A DNA stretch of 64,000 bases from positions 17,607,489 to 17,671,488 of the forward strand of contig OX467090.1 of assembly GCA_950106755.1 (NCBI GenBank), read 5' to 3'. The stretch's first letter is position 1, and each line of letters opens with the position of its first letter. A program made the position numbers and the translations under genes. This document shows positions 11,856 to 24,000 of this stretch, in pieces. The DNA comes from Climacium dendroides (Eukaryota; Streptophyta; Bryopsida; Hypnales; Climaciaceae). The notes beneath the pieces were generated by a model that was not told the DNA's origin, did no database searches, and was given only the letters and a program-made list of their open reading frames with translations.

Positions 11856-13226
11856 ATGGATGAATTAGACGTTGGAGCAGCACTTGTAATGGTGGGGGGT
11901 GCAAATGCATCAATTGGGACAATGGTACAACTAGCTAGCCAAGGGATGTTTGAGAGGAATCAAAGAACAACCCCAAGAGTACCAAGTGTGAGGCATTTGA
12001 AGCGGAAAAAAAATAGAAGGAGAAGAATTGTTAATTTTGCATTCAATTATGGAATGCAATGCATTATTTCAGCAAGTTTTTGTTGAAAAACATGGCCAAA
12101 AAAAATATTTGGATCAAAATATGGTCTACACTACATCAAGCCACGTTCAATTCATTGGTGGGATCAATACTCAACTGTGGTGATGCGTGATGATCTAGAG
12201 CGATTTTGTCAATTTTTCTATTTATCGGTGCCAACTTTTCATTATCTCTGCAGTTTGGTTCATAAAGAATTGCATCATAATCCACCATTGGGTTTGATCA
12301 ATATCACTGGAAGATTGATGGATGTTCCTAAACAAGTTGCTATTGCATTACGAAGACTAGGGACTGGAGATACTCATGCTTCGATTAGTCTTTTGGGCAT
12401 AGCCAATTCAACAAGTGTGGTAGTTTGTCAACGGTTCATTGCTGCTCTGATAAAAGTGGCATTGCCTTTGCATTTAAATTGGCCAACAGGAGAAAGATTA
12501 TCTCAGGTGAAACTTGGTTTTAAAAACCTACATGGCATTCCACAATGTTGTAGTGCTATCGATTGTTCTCATGTCCGATTTGACTTACCAACAAACACCA
12601 GATCCAGTGATTGATATGATCGTGATCATAACTACTCTACAGTAATGCAAGCAATTGTAGACCATGAGGCCCGATTTATAGATGTTTTTGTTGGGGTTCC
12701 CGGATCTGTACACGATTCTCAAATTCTATTGATGTCAAATCACTTTAAAGAAGTGGTTGTAGGAACTCGATTGAATGGGTCAACAATCGAGATTCAAGGA
12801 GTTGATGTTTGTGAACTCATTGTAGGTGATGTGGGGTATGTTGGAGATAAAAACTTGTTGGTGCCTTGGCCTGGAATCCAACTTCCAAAATTATATGAGG
12901 AATACAACTTCAAACATTCCTCTACACGTATGGTAGTGGAACGTGCTTTTGGGATCCTTAAAGGAATGTAGAGGATTCTAAGAAATCCTATTACAAATCC
13001 TGATCTCAAAAGGATTCTAAGCTTGATAGTAGGATGTTGTTTACTCTATAATATCATCATTGATAGGAATGATATTATTGATGAATCAATTGTTTTATGG
13101 GGACATCATGATTTTGGGTATGCACAACAAATAGTGCAAAGTCCACCCCCAAATGATGGTGAACAAGTGCAAATGGCAATTGCAAGGCACATGTACCTCT
13201 TAGGAGCAATGCGCTTGAATGAATAA
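11856..13226 (+). pseudogene. PIF/Harbinger DDE transposase with three in-frame stops
   Basis: A single reading frame of 457 codons runs from ATG 11856 (MDELDVGAALVMVGG) to TAA at 13224-13226 with no frameshift. It is interrupted by TGA 12084, TGA 12612 and TAG 12969. Recognisable DDE_4 features are SAIDCSHVRF (first Asp), VGVPGSVHDSQIL, ELIVGDVGYVGDKNLLVPW (second Asp) and RMVVERAFGILKG (Glu). At 12612 (SSD*YDRDHNYS) and 12969 (GM*RILRNP) family members have Trp, so both stops are TGG-to-stop G-to-A changes. The enzyme cut and moved Harbinger elements and related MITEs; this copy is dead unless stops are read through. Confidence 0.9.
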
Positions 13227-14256
13227 AATGTTGTGACTTGTTTTACATTGTGCACCATTATTTAATATTTGGGATCCTTTAAGGGATACCATGAAGGATT
13301 TTGTGACTTAGTTTATATTGTGTACCATTATTTACTTTGGGATTCTTTTGAAAGATGTAGAGGATTTTTAAGTATCCTATTACATGAATCCTATTATAAT
13401 ACAACATTATTATGTATTATATTGCAATTAAATAGTATAAAAGAATACCAAATTTGTAAATATGCAAATTATATGAATTTGAGAATAACTTATGGAAATC
13501 CTTGTAAATTGTATGAAATTTTAACATTAGATTTAAACTTGTAAGTCATAACATCTTATATAAATTTTCACACTAGGTTTTTACCATTCAATTTTTGTGT
13601 GGGTGATTCCTTAAATGTGTATGGGGCTATTGGATGTGGAAAGGCCCTCATTGAGGAACTACAAAATTTAAAAAAAAGATGCATGAGTCATGAATCACAA
13701 AAGATGTCTTTCTTATCATTGCATTTTAAGAACTTCTACCATTTTTTACTTTTGATTTGAATTTTAGTCATGAAGAAGTTTTTAATAATTCAAATTGAAC
13801 TAATGAATTGAAACTTACATAGTCAAATTTCTACTTCAATTTGAAAAGATGAAAAATTCCTAGAATTGAATAGTGGACCAGTCTCAAACCATGGTTTACA
13901 AATTTTCTAATTAAGAATGACACATGAATCTAGTTTGGCACCAAGCTGTTCAAGAATATTTTCTATGCCTACGGTGAAATTTTCAGATGCATTAAACTTA
14001 TTTGTATTTGATATGAATTTTTTTCACTATTTCTCCAAAAATCCCCTATAATTTGAAGCATGCACAAACAAATCTGAAAATTTCAGCACTTATACTGGAG
14101 ATGTGATTCCCTCCTTGATGCAATAAAACTAAAAAATTTCATTGAAATTCAGTTTCACCTCGGACCATACAGTACAAATTGAATTAGTTTGGATTTTAGC
14201 CTTATATCATCCAGGGTTACCATGCCTGGCTGATGGATGAAGTCACTGAACCAGCT
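13227..14256. other. AT-rich DNA, no gene
   Basis: A direct repeat of about 60 bp ('gtgacttrktttayattgtgyaccattattta' in variants) occurs near 13235 and 13303, close to the Harbinger end. Otherwise nothing is recognisable. Confidence 0.5.
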
Positions 14257-14456
14257 AGAATTGACCCCCTCATTGCCCCTCCAGGGCAAACCCTGGAATT
14301 TTTTATTTGCAAGGCTTAATTTTTTTTTGAAATTCTGAATTCATATTTGCAATCAGAGGCCCCAAATTACTCTAGGGGGATGCAAGAATTACCCAAAAAT
14401 TAGCACAGGGGGCTTTTTTTTCAAACTAAAGTTGACCGAATGAGGGGGTCAATTCT
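14257..14456. mobile_element. MITE with perfect 18-bp terminal inverted repeats
   Basis: AGAATTGACCCCCTCATT at 14257-14274 is the exact reverse complement of 14439-14456. The 200-bp unit has no coding capacity. No target duplication is obvious in the flanks. Confidence 0.8.
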
Positions 14457-14524
14457 CCCTGCGCCACTGAACCCTGCAGGCAGGTCACCCAAGCCACCAA
14501 GGTGTCGCACATAAAAGTGCTTAC

Positions 14525-14600
14525 CATGCTGGGTGGGCGGTTCTTTACCCACCGGGTGTGGGCAAACTGCAACAGTGGTTTTGCCCACCCACCCAGCATG
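14525..14600. repeat. GC-rich hairpin
   Basis: CATGCTGGGTGGGC at 14525 pairs with cccacccagcatg at 14588-14600 across a short loop. It may be part of another small inverted-repeat element. Confidence 0.6.
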
Positions 14601-14609
14601 TAAGCAGGC

Positions 14610-15122
14610 CCTTAGTCTGGAATTTGTTCCATCAAGCATTCAAAATTGTCAACCAAGGCTTCACGCCGATGCCTTTGGAGCGCTGCAGAATTCAATCCGT
14701 TTGACCTCTCACAGCCTTCTCACTGGTACAGTAGCGGGCTTCGAAATTGTTTTTCTTTTTTCTCTTTTGATAAACAAACGCGGGCCATTGCATTAATAGA
14801 AATTGTTTCTTCAAGAAAAGCCTGCAGTAATGATCTTGCGTAGTGGACTAGTGGGTCAACTTGATGCCCAACAGCCCAAGCTTCTGGGAATAATATGCTT
14901 GATTGGATTCATTTGCCGTAACTCACTTGTGCTCCTGCAAGGGTGTCGGCTACCATATTTGCAATGAGACCATTTTTTCCTGCTCCAAGTTGCAGCAGGT
15001 TTTGAGGAGGAAAAGATGGCTTGGCCAGGATCTTATTATTCCATGTGAAAGGTTGAGAAGAAGAACAGCTGGAGTTGGAACAGTCGGTAGTCCAAGTTCC
15101 ACCAATCAGTTTCTTATTAACC
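14610..15122. repeat. Dispersed repeat, copy 1 (second copy at 31235-31744)
   Basis: About 510 bp starting at attcaaaattgtcaaccaag and ending at caatcagtttcttatta is present again at 31.2 kb in the same orientation, with a few substitutions and small indels. Minus-strand frames are open in parts, but no domain could be named. Confidence 0.85.
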
Positions 15123-15175
15123 CTTTAATGACTAAGAAGCCCAAATCGGGCCTCACATATTTTAAGCAATTTTGA

Positions 15176-16037
15176 AGAGTTTATTTAGATTTTTGAAATT
15201 TATTTTTGAAATTTATACAGATTTTTGAAAATGTACATAATATAATACACATTAAAAAAATAGAACACACACAAGGAGGCAAGACTACACTTGTTTGCTC
15301 ACTTATGAAATGAAAACTTTTAACTATATATACTTTATTTTTTTTCATTGACCTTCCTTCACTTATAATTGTCCATACCTGTTCTTATAATTTAACACCT
15401 AGGGATTTTTTACTATGTTTTTAGCAAAATTGCTCCAAGATTGCCATTTCTAATATAAGTACCAAATTTTAGGAAAAAAACATTATTGGATATATCCTAA
15501 AGTGTAGTGGTTTTGAGAAGATGTGGGAAAAATTTCAAAAATTTCCACCATGTAGATTTCAATATATTAGTATTTGAATTGACAAAAAAAAAATTTGGCT
15601 TTGCAAAAATTGTGTAGTTGCACTTTACAAGGTCACACATATATAAAAAAAAATGTCCAAAATAGTGGTACTTTTTTGGATTCATTTTTCAAGGCAAATT
15701 GGCTATATGCTTGAAAAATTTCACATCATTTGGAATTATACAACATATAGGAAAAAATTAGTAAGTAGAAAGAAGTAGAGAATGACTAAAAATACTAATT
15801 TATTAAAAATTTATTTACGGAATTGAAAAATCCAATCCAATAGTTGTGATGTTGTAATGAACAATCTACACCTTATTTTTTTTATTTTTTTTCCAAAAAA
15901 TATTGAAATTTGAGTTAAATTGAGTTTAAAATTTATTTTATAATAGAAATTCCACAACTACCCATAAACTACTTGCAAACTAAAAATCCTCGTAACTTTC
16001 GTCTCATTACTCAAAATAGAATGATTCATAGCTTCCC

Positions 16038-16072
<35 letters not shown>

Positions 16073-16600
16073 TTTAGAAAATCAATTTCAAATTTTTATT
16101 TTCTTAAAAATTCATATCTAAAGAAGTTTTTTTAAAAGTTATGAAAATTGCTAGGCCTTAAAGGTACTCTTAGGGCACATGTTGTGTGAAAATTTCAAAG
16201 AAAAATAAATAAAAATTCCATTCATAGTGAGTTGCCCAAAATTGCTATGTTGCCAAAACAGGCAATTTAAGATTTTAGGGATTAAATTCTCAAGAATGTC
16301 AATTGCAACCTTTTAAAATCCAATTCACATTTGCATTTCTGAAAAGATTTTTGAAAATAAAATTCAAATACAACCTATTTCACACCAAAATTCTGATTTT
16401 TAATTAAAATTCCATGTCCACAGTATTACTATGAGGTTTAATCTTGATTTTTGATTGTTTGACTCTCTTTTAGCATTAGTCTTGTCTAGAGTTAGTAGAG
16501 AGTAGGAAAATGTCATGCACTTGTATAATTCTATAGGAAGTAGTTGTACTTGTCAGGCAAAGCTTTTATGACAATTTGTACCAAGTCTACATCATCAATT
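15176..16600. other. AT-rich DNA with a (TA)n microsatellite
   Basis: No gene is seen. A pure (at/ta) run lies at about 16041-16069. The rest is low-complexity AT-rich sequence. Confidence 0.6.
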
Positions 16601-16639
16601 TTCATGCCTAGGCTCCTGATACTTGGTTAATTGAGCTAA

Positions 16640-17185
16640 TAGTGATGGTTGATGGTTTTATAGACATGCTCATGATGTACATGAGGTGCTCCACCTTTTC
16701 TTCTTCTAACTCTTGGAATTCTTTTGCATTTGTGGTACTTTTGGATAAGGTGACAGGTGACAAGGATAGAAGTGACTTAAGCTTTTTCTTTTTTTTTGAT
16801 TTGGGAGATCATGTATTTCCAGAGGTGGAAATTTGATGATCTCATTACTTTTGCTTCATTGAAAACTATGTTGACTTTCAACATGGTTTTGTCTGTCAAA
16901 GAATAATATTGTGCTAAGTAGAATATGTCTGTCAAAATAATACTGTGCTAAGTGTGGATTCACACTGTTGTAGTTAGAGATATCACTCATATGAAGACTT
17001 TAAAGAGATCTCAGCACTGCTCTGATACCATGTTTGAATACTGAATACAAATTATAACAAGGGACTTACATACAATAGTAGAACTCAAAGAAACAAAACA
17101 CTTGTATACACTCATACATACACAGAGGTTGCTTGAACTCATGAAGATTAAATTATAAGAGTGAACGAGGGATACTTATATAGAT
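16640..17185 (-). mobile_element. Ty1/Copia LTR-retrotransposon remnant (LTR, PBS, start of gag)
   Basis: Read on the minus strand, TGGTATCAGAGC (17030-17019) is the initiator-Met tRNA primer-binding site. The LTR begins directly beside it at 17031 (plus strand tgtttgaa, hence ...CA on the minus strand) and contains a minus-strand TATA box (ctatataag) near 17175-17183. Downstream of the PBS on the minus strand lies MSDISNYNSVNP. Farther on, SSNFHLWKYMISQIKK near 16800-16840 matches the start of Copia Gag. The LTR is cut at 17186 by a MITE copy and gag is broken. Confidence 0.75.
17019..17030 (-). other. Primer-binding site (initiator Met tRNA)
   Basis: gctctgatacca on the plus strand is TGGTATCAGAGC on the minus strand, the standard plant LTR-element PBS, directly abutting the LTR boundary TG at 17031. 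Confidence 0.85.
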
Positions 17186-17390
17186 GGGCAATTTTGTTAA
17201 ATCCGCCACTTTGACAGTTTTTACGGTCTGGATTGAGCAGTTCAACTTGTACAAATGTGAAACTTCTTAGATGTCTAAATCTACATCATTCTTAGATGTT
17301 TCAAAACTACATTTGTGCTAAATGTTACTTTTACAATTCAAATTGTACAATCTAAAATCTATACAATTTCTAATTTTAAAAAAACCAAAA
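17186..17390. mobile_element. Copy of the GGG(C/G)AATTTCGTT MITE family (one end visible)
   Basis: It begins gggcaattttgttaaatccgcc and then follows the inner sequence of the 20659-20975 copy (gtctggattgagcagttc, ttagatgtctaaa, ctacatcattcttagatg). The right terminal repeat is not clear. Confidence 0.7.
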
Positions 17391-17399
17391 CCAACTCAA

Positions 17400-19315
17400 A
17401 AATCTATAATTTTCTCACTATGAGTTAGAAGGCCACGAAACAAAGCCCATGCACCCCTCCTCGCTGAGAGCTTTCTGACAATACCAAGATTGTGACCAAA
17501 TTTTTTTTTTTAATTTCTAATTTATTAGTTCATAAAAATACTTCAAAATTCAATAACTTTCTCACCATGAGTCAGAAGGCCACAAAACCAAGCCTGTGCA
17601 CCCCTTCTCACTGAGGGCTTTCCGATGGTACTAAGATTATGACCAAAATATAAGAAAAAGTAATTTTCTAATTTTTTAGAACCAAAAATAACTCAAAAAT
17701 GCACAACTTTCACACCGTACGTTAGAACGCCACAAAACCAAGCTAGTGCACCCCTCCTCGCCGAGGGCTTTCCGCCGGCACCAAGCACACGACCGGGAGA
17801 CGCACGGTCCGGGAGATCTCAACATGACAAACAAAACAAACAAACAAAACAAACAAAACAAACCACCTATCTTAATAGAAGAGACTAGAGTGGCCTGTGT
17901 CGTTGCCACAGTTAATACAAAAGTAAAAGTAATTTTCTAATTATTTAGTTCATAAAAATACTTCAAAATTCAATAACTTTCACACCGTGAGTTGGAACGC
18001 CACGAAACCAAGCCGGTGCACCCCTCCTCGCCAAGGGCTTTCCGACGGTACCAAGCACGCGACCGGGGGAAGCACGGTCCGGGAGATCTCAACGTGACAA
18101 ACAAACAAGCAAACAAACAAAACAAAACAAACATGCTGTCTTAATAGAAAGACTAGAGTGGCCTGTGGCGTTGCCACAATCAAAATAAAAGTAAAACTAA
18201 TTTTCTATTTTTTTAGAACAAAAAACAACTCAAAAATCCATAACTTTTTTTGTTGTGAGTCAGAACGCCACAATATACATCCCATGCATCCCTCCCCGCC
18301 AAGAACTTTCTGACGGTACCAAGATTGTGACCAAAATATAAATAAAACTAATTTTTTAATTTTTTTAAAACCAAAAAATGCATAAGTTTTCTATTGTGAG
18401 TTGGAATGCCACGAAACCAAGCCGGTGTACCTCTCTTTGCTGAGAGCTTTCCAACGGTACCAAGATTGTCACCAAAATATAAGTAAAACTAATTTTCTAA
18501 TTATTTAGTTCATTAAAAAAACTTCAAAATTCAATAACATTCACATGGTAAGTCGGAATGCCATGAAACCAAGCCCGTGTATCCCTCCTCCCTGTGGCGT
18601 TGCCACAATCAAAATAAAAGTAAAAGTCATTTTCTAATTATTTTAGAACCAAAAATAACTCAAAAATACATAACTTTCTCACCATGAGTTGGAATGCTAC
18701 GAAACCAAGCCTATGCAACCCTCCTCCCCGAGGGCTTTCCAACGTTACCAAGATTGTGACCAAAGTAAAAGAAAAAGTAATTTTCTAATTTTTCAGAACC
18801 AAAAATAACTCAAAAATACATAACTTTCACGCCGTATTTCCAAATACCACAAAACCAAGCCAATGCACCCCTCCTTGCCAAAGGCTTTCCAACGATACCA
18901 AGTACGTGTATCTTGTGCCATTGCCATAGTCAAAACAGAAGTAAAACTAATTTTCTAATTTTTTCAAAACCAAAACCAACTCAAAAATGCATAACTTTCT
19001 CATCGTGAGTTGGAATGCCACGAAACCAAGCCTGTGCATCCCTCCTTCCTGAGGGCTTTCCGATGGTACCAAGATTGTGACCAAAGTAAAAGAAAAAGTA
19101 ATTTTCAAATTTTTTAGAACCAAAAATAACTCGAAAATGCACAACTTCCACACTGTACGTCCGAACGCCACGCAACCAAGTCGGTGCACCTCTCCTCGCC
19201 GAGGGCTTTCCAACAGTACCAAGCACGCGAGTGGGGGATGTACGGTCCGGGAGATCTCAACGTGACAAACAAACAAACAAAACAAAACAAACATGATGTC
19301 TTAATAGAAGAAAGA
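17400..19315. repeat. Satellite-like tandem array, about 11 copies
   Basis: Units carry the block gccacgaaaccaagcc, then a 'gtgcacccctcctcgcc' variant, gagggctttccgacggtacc and aagattgtgaccaaa. Copies are recognised near 17468, 17610, 17758, 18030, 18298, 18437, 18590 (internally deleted), 18727, 18875, 19048 and 19200. The basic unit is about 145-150 bp. Three longer units (about 17790, 18050 and 19215) add a segment with 'gcacggtccgggagatctca' and an aacaaacaaa run. Open frames in the array (for example the Lys/Asn/Gln-rich ones) are repeat artefacts. Confidence 0.9.
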
Positions 19316-19640
19316 TGGTTAGATTCACCAATGCTATTAGCAATATTTTTCTATAAATTTGGAAAGGAAAATTTCAAAATTCCTTCAAAATTTGATTATA
19401 GGTAAAATATTATCATTTTGAGCAAAACTTACTGGAATGGATTCAAAATGAGGTTATCTTGACATGGTGATTTTTTGAAGTTTTTATGTTCTTTACATCT
19501 ATGACCTCATTTTTGCAAACCTAGTTTTGAACTAAAGTCAGTGAAATTTGTATTCTAGTAATACCAAATCCAACCATTAGATAAGACAAGAACTTGGTAA
19601 AATATCACTAGAAATTAGGATGACTTTCATCCAAGCAAGA
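19313..19640. repeat. Dispersed repeat, copy 1 (second copy at 45617-45995)
   Basis: From ggttagattcaccaatgct to gatgactttcatccaagcaa the sequence recurs inside the large hAT element at 45.6 kb in the same orientation. Shared landmarks are tatcattttgag-like, ctttacatctatgacctca and ccattagataagaca. Confidence 0.85.
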
Positions 19641-19667
19641 ACTGGAACAAGACAGACATCAGGAAAA

Positions 19668-19866
19668 AGCCCCCCATTGCAACAATATTGATGCAATATT
19701 GTTTCAATGCTTGAACAGTAGAGTACTCAAAACATATTGTTTTTAGTATTGCTACAATACAATTTCAAGGGAAGGTGTACTCTATCCATTGAAAATATAC
19801 TATTGCAATATTGCAACAATATGTTCTTAGTACTCTAATGTTCAAGCGTTGAAACAAATAGGGGAA
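19668..19866. mobile_element. Fold-back (hairpin) element of about 200 bp
   Basis: gtttcaatgcttgaac at 19701 pairs with gttcaagcgttgaaac at 19840-19855. The pairing extends inward through gagtactcaaaacatattg and attgc-rich stretches. It is a long imperfect hairpin with no coding potential. Confidence 0.75.
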
Positions 19867-20032
19867 TAGTTTCATGATGGAAATAAGAACTTCAATCTGT
19901 TCATCGTCCGAAAAATGGACGTCGGAGCGCTCCAGGGTTAATGTTGAGATATAATACCAGGAGCAACGGTCTCCCTGCCGGTCTTCCTGTGCTAATCTTA
20001 AAATTGCCTGGCTTGAGTCTAACTGAGCCCCC

Positions 20033-20655
20033 CACCGAAGCTAAGATCATCTAAAGGTCCGCGTCGGTAGAGACTTGTCGCAGCCGTAGTAGATGGGAAA
20101 TTTCGTTCTAATGGCGTTATTCCATAACCATTTTTCCATTCGATATATAAATGGACAGGTATATAATTCAGACCGCACGGTCTAAACGTGAAAGAACCAA
20201 GTTTGTGGGATACCGCCATTTTAATGAAATATTGGTTAGTACGCTTTCCAGGGTGAGCTTCCTTGATTCCTCCGAGACAAGACGCTGTCAAGGCCGCTGA
20301 CAGGCAGTCTCTCTACCAGATTACTGGATCTCAGGGTTCTCACAAAAAATAATCTCAACGTGATCGATCAACCTTAGGATCGGCCTAAGACTGCTGTTTT
20401 TGTCAGTCACTTTCTAGATCTGATGCAATCAAAGATGAACTCGCTGTAATCGATGTCAGGATTTCTGCAGTGCGAGGCTCCCCTTCTCTCCAAACTACCG
20501 GGCTCGATCGGATCTGACTATGTTCCATGCACAGTGATACTGAGATCATCCGAAGGTCGACGTCGAGGCCTGCCATGGCCCTGGTCGTACGCATTTCCCG
20601 GATGAGCTTCAATTCCCTTCCTCCGAGACGCTGTCCAAGCCACTGGTCCTATAAT
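20033..20655. repeat. Duplicated segment, the first copy split by a MITE
   Basis: A segment reading agatcatcyraaggtc, then gcattt/gctttcc, 'gatgagcttc' and tcctccgagac...gctgtc occurs at about 20040-20305 and again at about 20533-20645. In the first copy it is interrupted at 20095-20235 by a GGGAAATTTCGTT MITE, so the duplication predates that insertion. Confidence 0.65.
20095..20235. mobile_element. MITE copy, short form (about 140 bp)
   Basis: It starts gggaaatttcgttctaatgg and ends gccattttaatgaaat, an inverted pair. The internal motif cagaccgcacggtctaaacg matches the palindromic cagaccgcccggtctgaa centre of other copies. Confidence 0.8.
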
Positions 20656-20658
20656 TAT

Positions 20659-20975
20659 GGGCAATTTCGTTACAATGGCGAAATTCCGCTACTTTGGCAG
20701 TTTCTACAGTTCAGAGTGGGCAGTCTGAAGTGTATAAATGTACTAGATGTCTGAAAACTATATCATTCTTAGATATGTGAAATCTACACCGGTGCTAGAT
20801 GTCGTTTTTACCATTCAAATCGTGCGGTCTGAAATCTATAGTACTATAGATTTATTAAATCTATAAAAGTTCAAGATTCGTAAAAACTATACCTGTCCTA
20901 GATGTCTTGTTTACAATTCAGAGCGGGCGGTCTGAAAATGGCACATGGAATGCCGCCATTTTAACGAAATTCCCC
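20659..20975. mobile_element. MITE copy, long form (317 bp)
   Basis: The left end GGGCAATTTCGTTACAATGG is inverted at the right end GCCATTTTAACGAAATTCCCC, given here only as its ends. The flanks carry ataatt on both sides, a possible target duplication. The internal sequence is shared in reverse orientation with 26538-26854. Confidence 0.88.
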
Positions 20976-21036
20976 ATAATTGTTCCTGTTGTCCGCGGAT
21001 CCTCGTTGCGACTGCGTTCCAGACTTGTAGGCTGGC

Positions 21037-24000
21037 TCAGTCTTCCCCTCGCCCAGCACCAGCACTTCCGACTCCGAGTCGCTCTGCAAGGATTGAGGCA
21101 ATGCGAGCCATGGAAGGCCGCTTCTCAGGTGCGATTTGGATGCACAGGAGGCACACGTTGATGATGCGTTGGACGTCACGGACTTCGTCGTCGGTAAGGT
21201 GGAGCTCCGGGTCGACGAGGTCGAGTAGTCGGTCTTGTTCGTGGAGGATCCAGGCCTGCAGGATGTTAGATGATCGATAAGTTAGAAGGACAATTCCGCT
21301 GAATTGGGGTATTCCGACCGCCATTTTGACATTAAACGATGCCATTAGTAGTCAATTTCAAATCGTTGAATTGGCACAATTCCGATCCGACACCAGAAAA
21401 ATGTGACACATATGCACACATTTTTACATACTAAAAGTCTAGAGAGTAAGATTTAAGTTTCGAAACAGATTAGGATTTACGTTTTGAAACGAGCTTTAAC
21501 TTGGCTGAGCAAGTGATACAGGGCGACCTGGGGGAGTCGATTCTTCTACTAGAATGAATGAGAAAATTACTCTTGCCTTCGACATCACTAAATTATATCT
21601 ACGTTAAGGAAGTCAACAATTACCTGAAGTAAATGCACGGTTGGAGGTAAATGTATTCCGCAGTTTTCAAATTTGGAACTTTGAGCAGTAGGGTCTAGCA
21701 AGCTACATGGTTCAACAGAGATGAAGATCATACCCATTTGGAGAGGTACACTCGGTCAGGATCATATGAAACATCAATGTTTCGTCGACCACTAATAATC
21801 TCCAAACACAACACTCCAAAGCTGTACACATCCACTTTGTCGCTCAGTTGGCCAAGGGAAGCATACTCTGGTGCCAAGTACCCTCTGCATAGTTGATCAC
21901 TTGCACAATAATCAATGAGGATAGAATATTGGAAAAACATCATTCTAAGAACAACAGATCGAAGGAGAAAATATAAAAACATGAATCATTCCTACTTGGT
22001 TTTGTAGTACTAAAAGTTGGAATTGCTTTTAAGAAAAGAGGTGGTGCTTACTTTGTTCCAGCAACATGAACGGTCATGATGTGGCTTTGCTCGTCCGGGA
22101 ATAACAAAGCCAAACCAAAGTCCGCAATCTTGGGTTCCATATTCTTATCTAACAAAACGTTGCTCGCCTTGATGTCCCGATGGATGACTCTTGGATGTGC
22201 CAGTGCATGCAGATAATGCAAACCATGCGCAATCCCCAGACAAATCTTTAACCGCACAGGCCAACTGACCACCTGTCTTTTTGTTCCTGTTGTAATGTAC
22301 ATGATGGTGAACTTAGTACTAGCTAAGTATCTAGATCCAAATACGAATGGATGTAAACAACAGTATGCCAGTGGTAGCTATCAAGACGATTTCAGGAAAT
22401 TGAAATGTCGAAACAAAGATAAGCGTGGCTCGGGGTGGATGAGTCCCCAACATACCAAGTAAAATTTGGTCGACGTCGAAGTTATCCACATACTCGTAAA
22501 CCAGCAGCTTTTGGTGTTCACGAAGGCAACATCCTTTCAGGTTCACCAGGTTTCTGTGCTTCATTCCAGTGATAAGGACAACTTCGTTTGAGAATTCATC
22601 GAGCCCTTGAGAGGTTTTGAAGAACAGCTGCTTCACAGCCATGACGTGTCCATTGGGAAGGATACCCTGCAGTGGTGCAAGAGAAGGTCAGAATGTGTTG
22701 CACAAAATCCCAAATTCACAGCAATTAAGCTTCAAATATTGACTCACATCTCATGTTAACAGATTGATGGAACGGTCGGGTAATCTAGCTGTCATGTGCA
22801 CAGTGTTGTGGAAGGAATGCAATTTATATAATATTTAGCATTTCTATCGGCACAACACGCTAATGCAAATATCAATATGACTCATGGAACACCGCCAATA
22901 TGACGGAATTGACATCAAATAGTGGTGCTTAGTACCTTGTAAACTGCGCCATAGCCACCCTGACCCAGCTTCATGTCATCGTGAAAGTCTCTTGTGGCCG
23001 CCCTGAGCTCATTGTAGGAGAATATGGTGGGCTTGACATCATACTCTTCAAATTCTGCAGAGCATAGAATAAAATTAAGTGAGCATCAAAGGAATCCAAG
23101 TACTCAAAGTGACTGTGAGAAAGTATTCATGGACAAGACTAACACAGGAAGATTCAGGGCTCCTGAGTACTCACTCTTGCTGAATTGGACTTGCAGATAC
23201 TTTTTGTATCTTCTGTTTTGATAAAGTATAGCTCCCACAACAACTGCGAGTATCAGGATCACCGAAACCACACTGGTCGTGACAGAAGCGATGATGACCT
23301 TGCGGTTGTTTGTTTTTGCTGCAAAATAACAGTGACTTATGAATTGTTAAAACATCAAATAACAGATAAGGATCCTGCTATTCATATGATTCACATAATT
23401 CTTAATCCCTAAACAAAGTTGCATAAACACACGTTTGTTTGTAGAATACAAATGCTCAGGGGCAAACGTCAGGTAAATGAATACTGACCTGGATTTAGAA
23501 AGCAGATTTGCTTGCAGAAGCATCTTTGGCCAGCATTTCCAGAGTCATAGTGATCACAATACGGATTCCCATCTAGTCTGCAAATTTGATTTATTCACTT
23601 CAAGCTCAGGACACACAAGTCTAAGTATTGCTAATAATAACCACTTTGTCTAAATTAATGCCTAGTTTTCCTTTAAATCTGAAAGAATGTTGCAAGTGAA
23701 AACTGTGATGATGGATTTGAGGGCTCTATAGAGCAGGAGGGTTATCAGTTACTGTAAATCCACTCCTGCTTACGGTAGTCAATGGAACCTGCATTCATAA
23801 ATACATAATTCATCTCCAACCACTTGTAACAATTGAATGCAGTACGTACTGGAGGCGAAGGGTCTTGGATTACATACTTGATGATAGTGGTGATGTTCTC
23901 GATGGAGAATGCGTCAAATCTTACTTGGGTGATTCTGTTGTTGTTCAAACTCAGCATCCTTAGGTTACTGTTTATTTGTAGTTCAAGCCTGATAAGGTCA

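Larger units (their letters stand above)
10878..13226 (+). mobile_element. PIF/Harbinger DNA transposon (ends not resolved)
   Basis: Two ORF families typical of plant PIF/Harbinger elements occur on one strand: a coiled-coil fragment of the Myb/SANT-type partner ORF (11177-11440), then a DDE transposase (11856-13226). I could not find terminal inverted repeats or the 3-bp target duplication. The left end may have been disturbed by the adjacent chromovirus LTR. Confidence 0.75.

Noticed and set aside
17676..19405. Repeated short frames (Cys/Leu/Phe-rich minus strand, Asn/Lys/Gln-rich plus strand)
   Set aside because: They recur with the satellite unit and end at its junctions.
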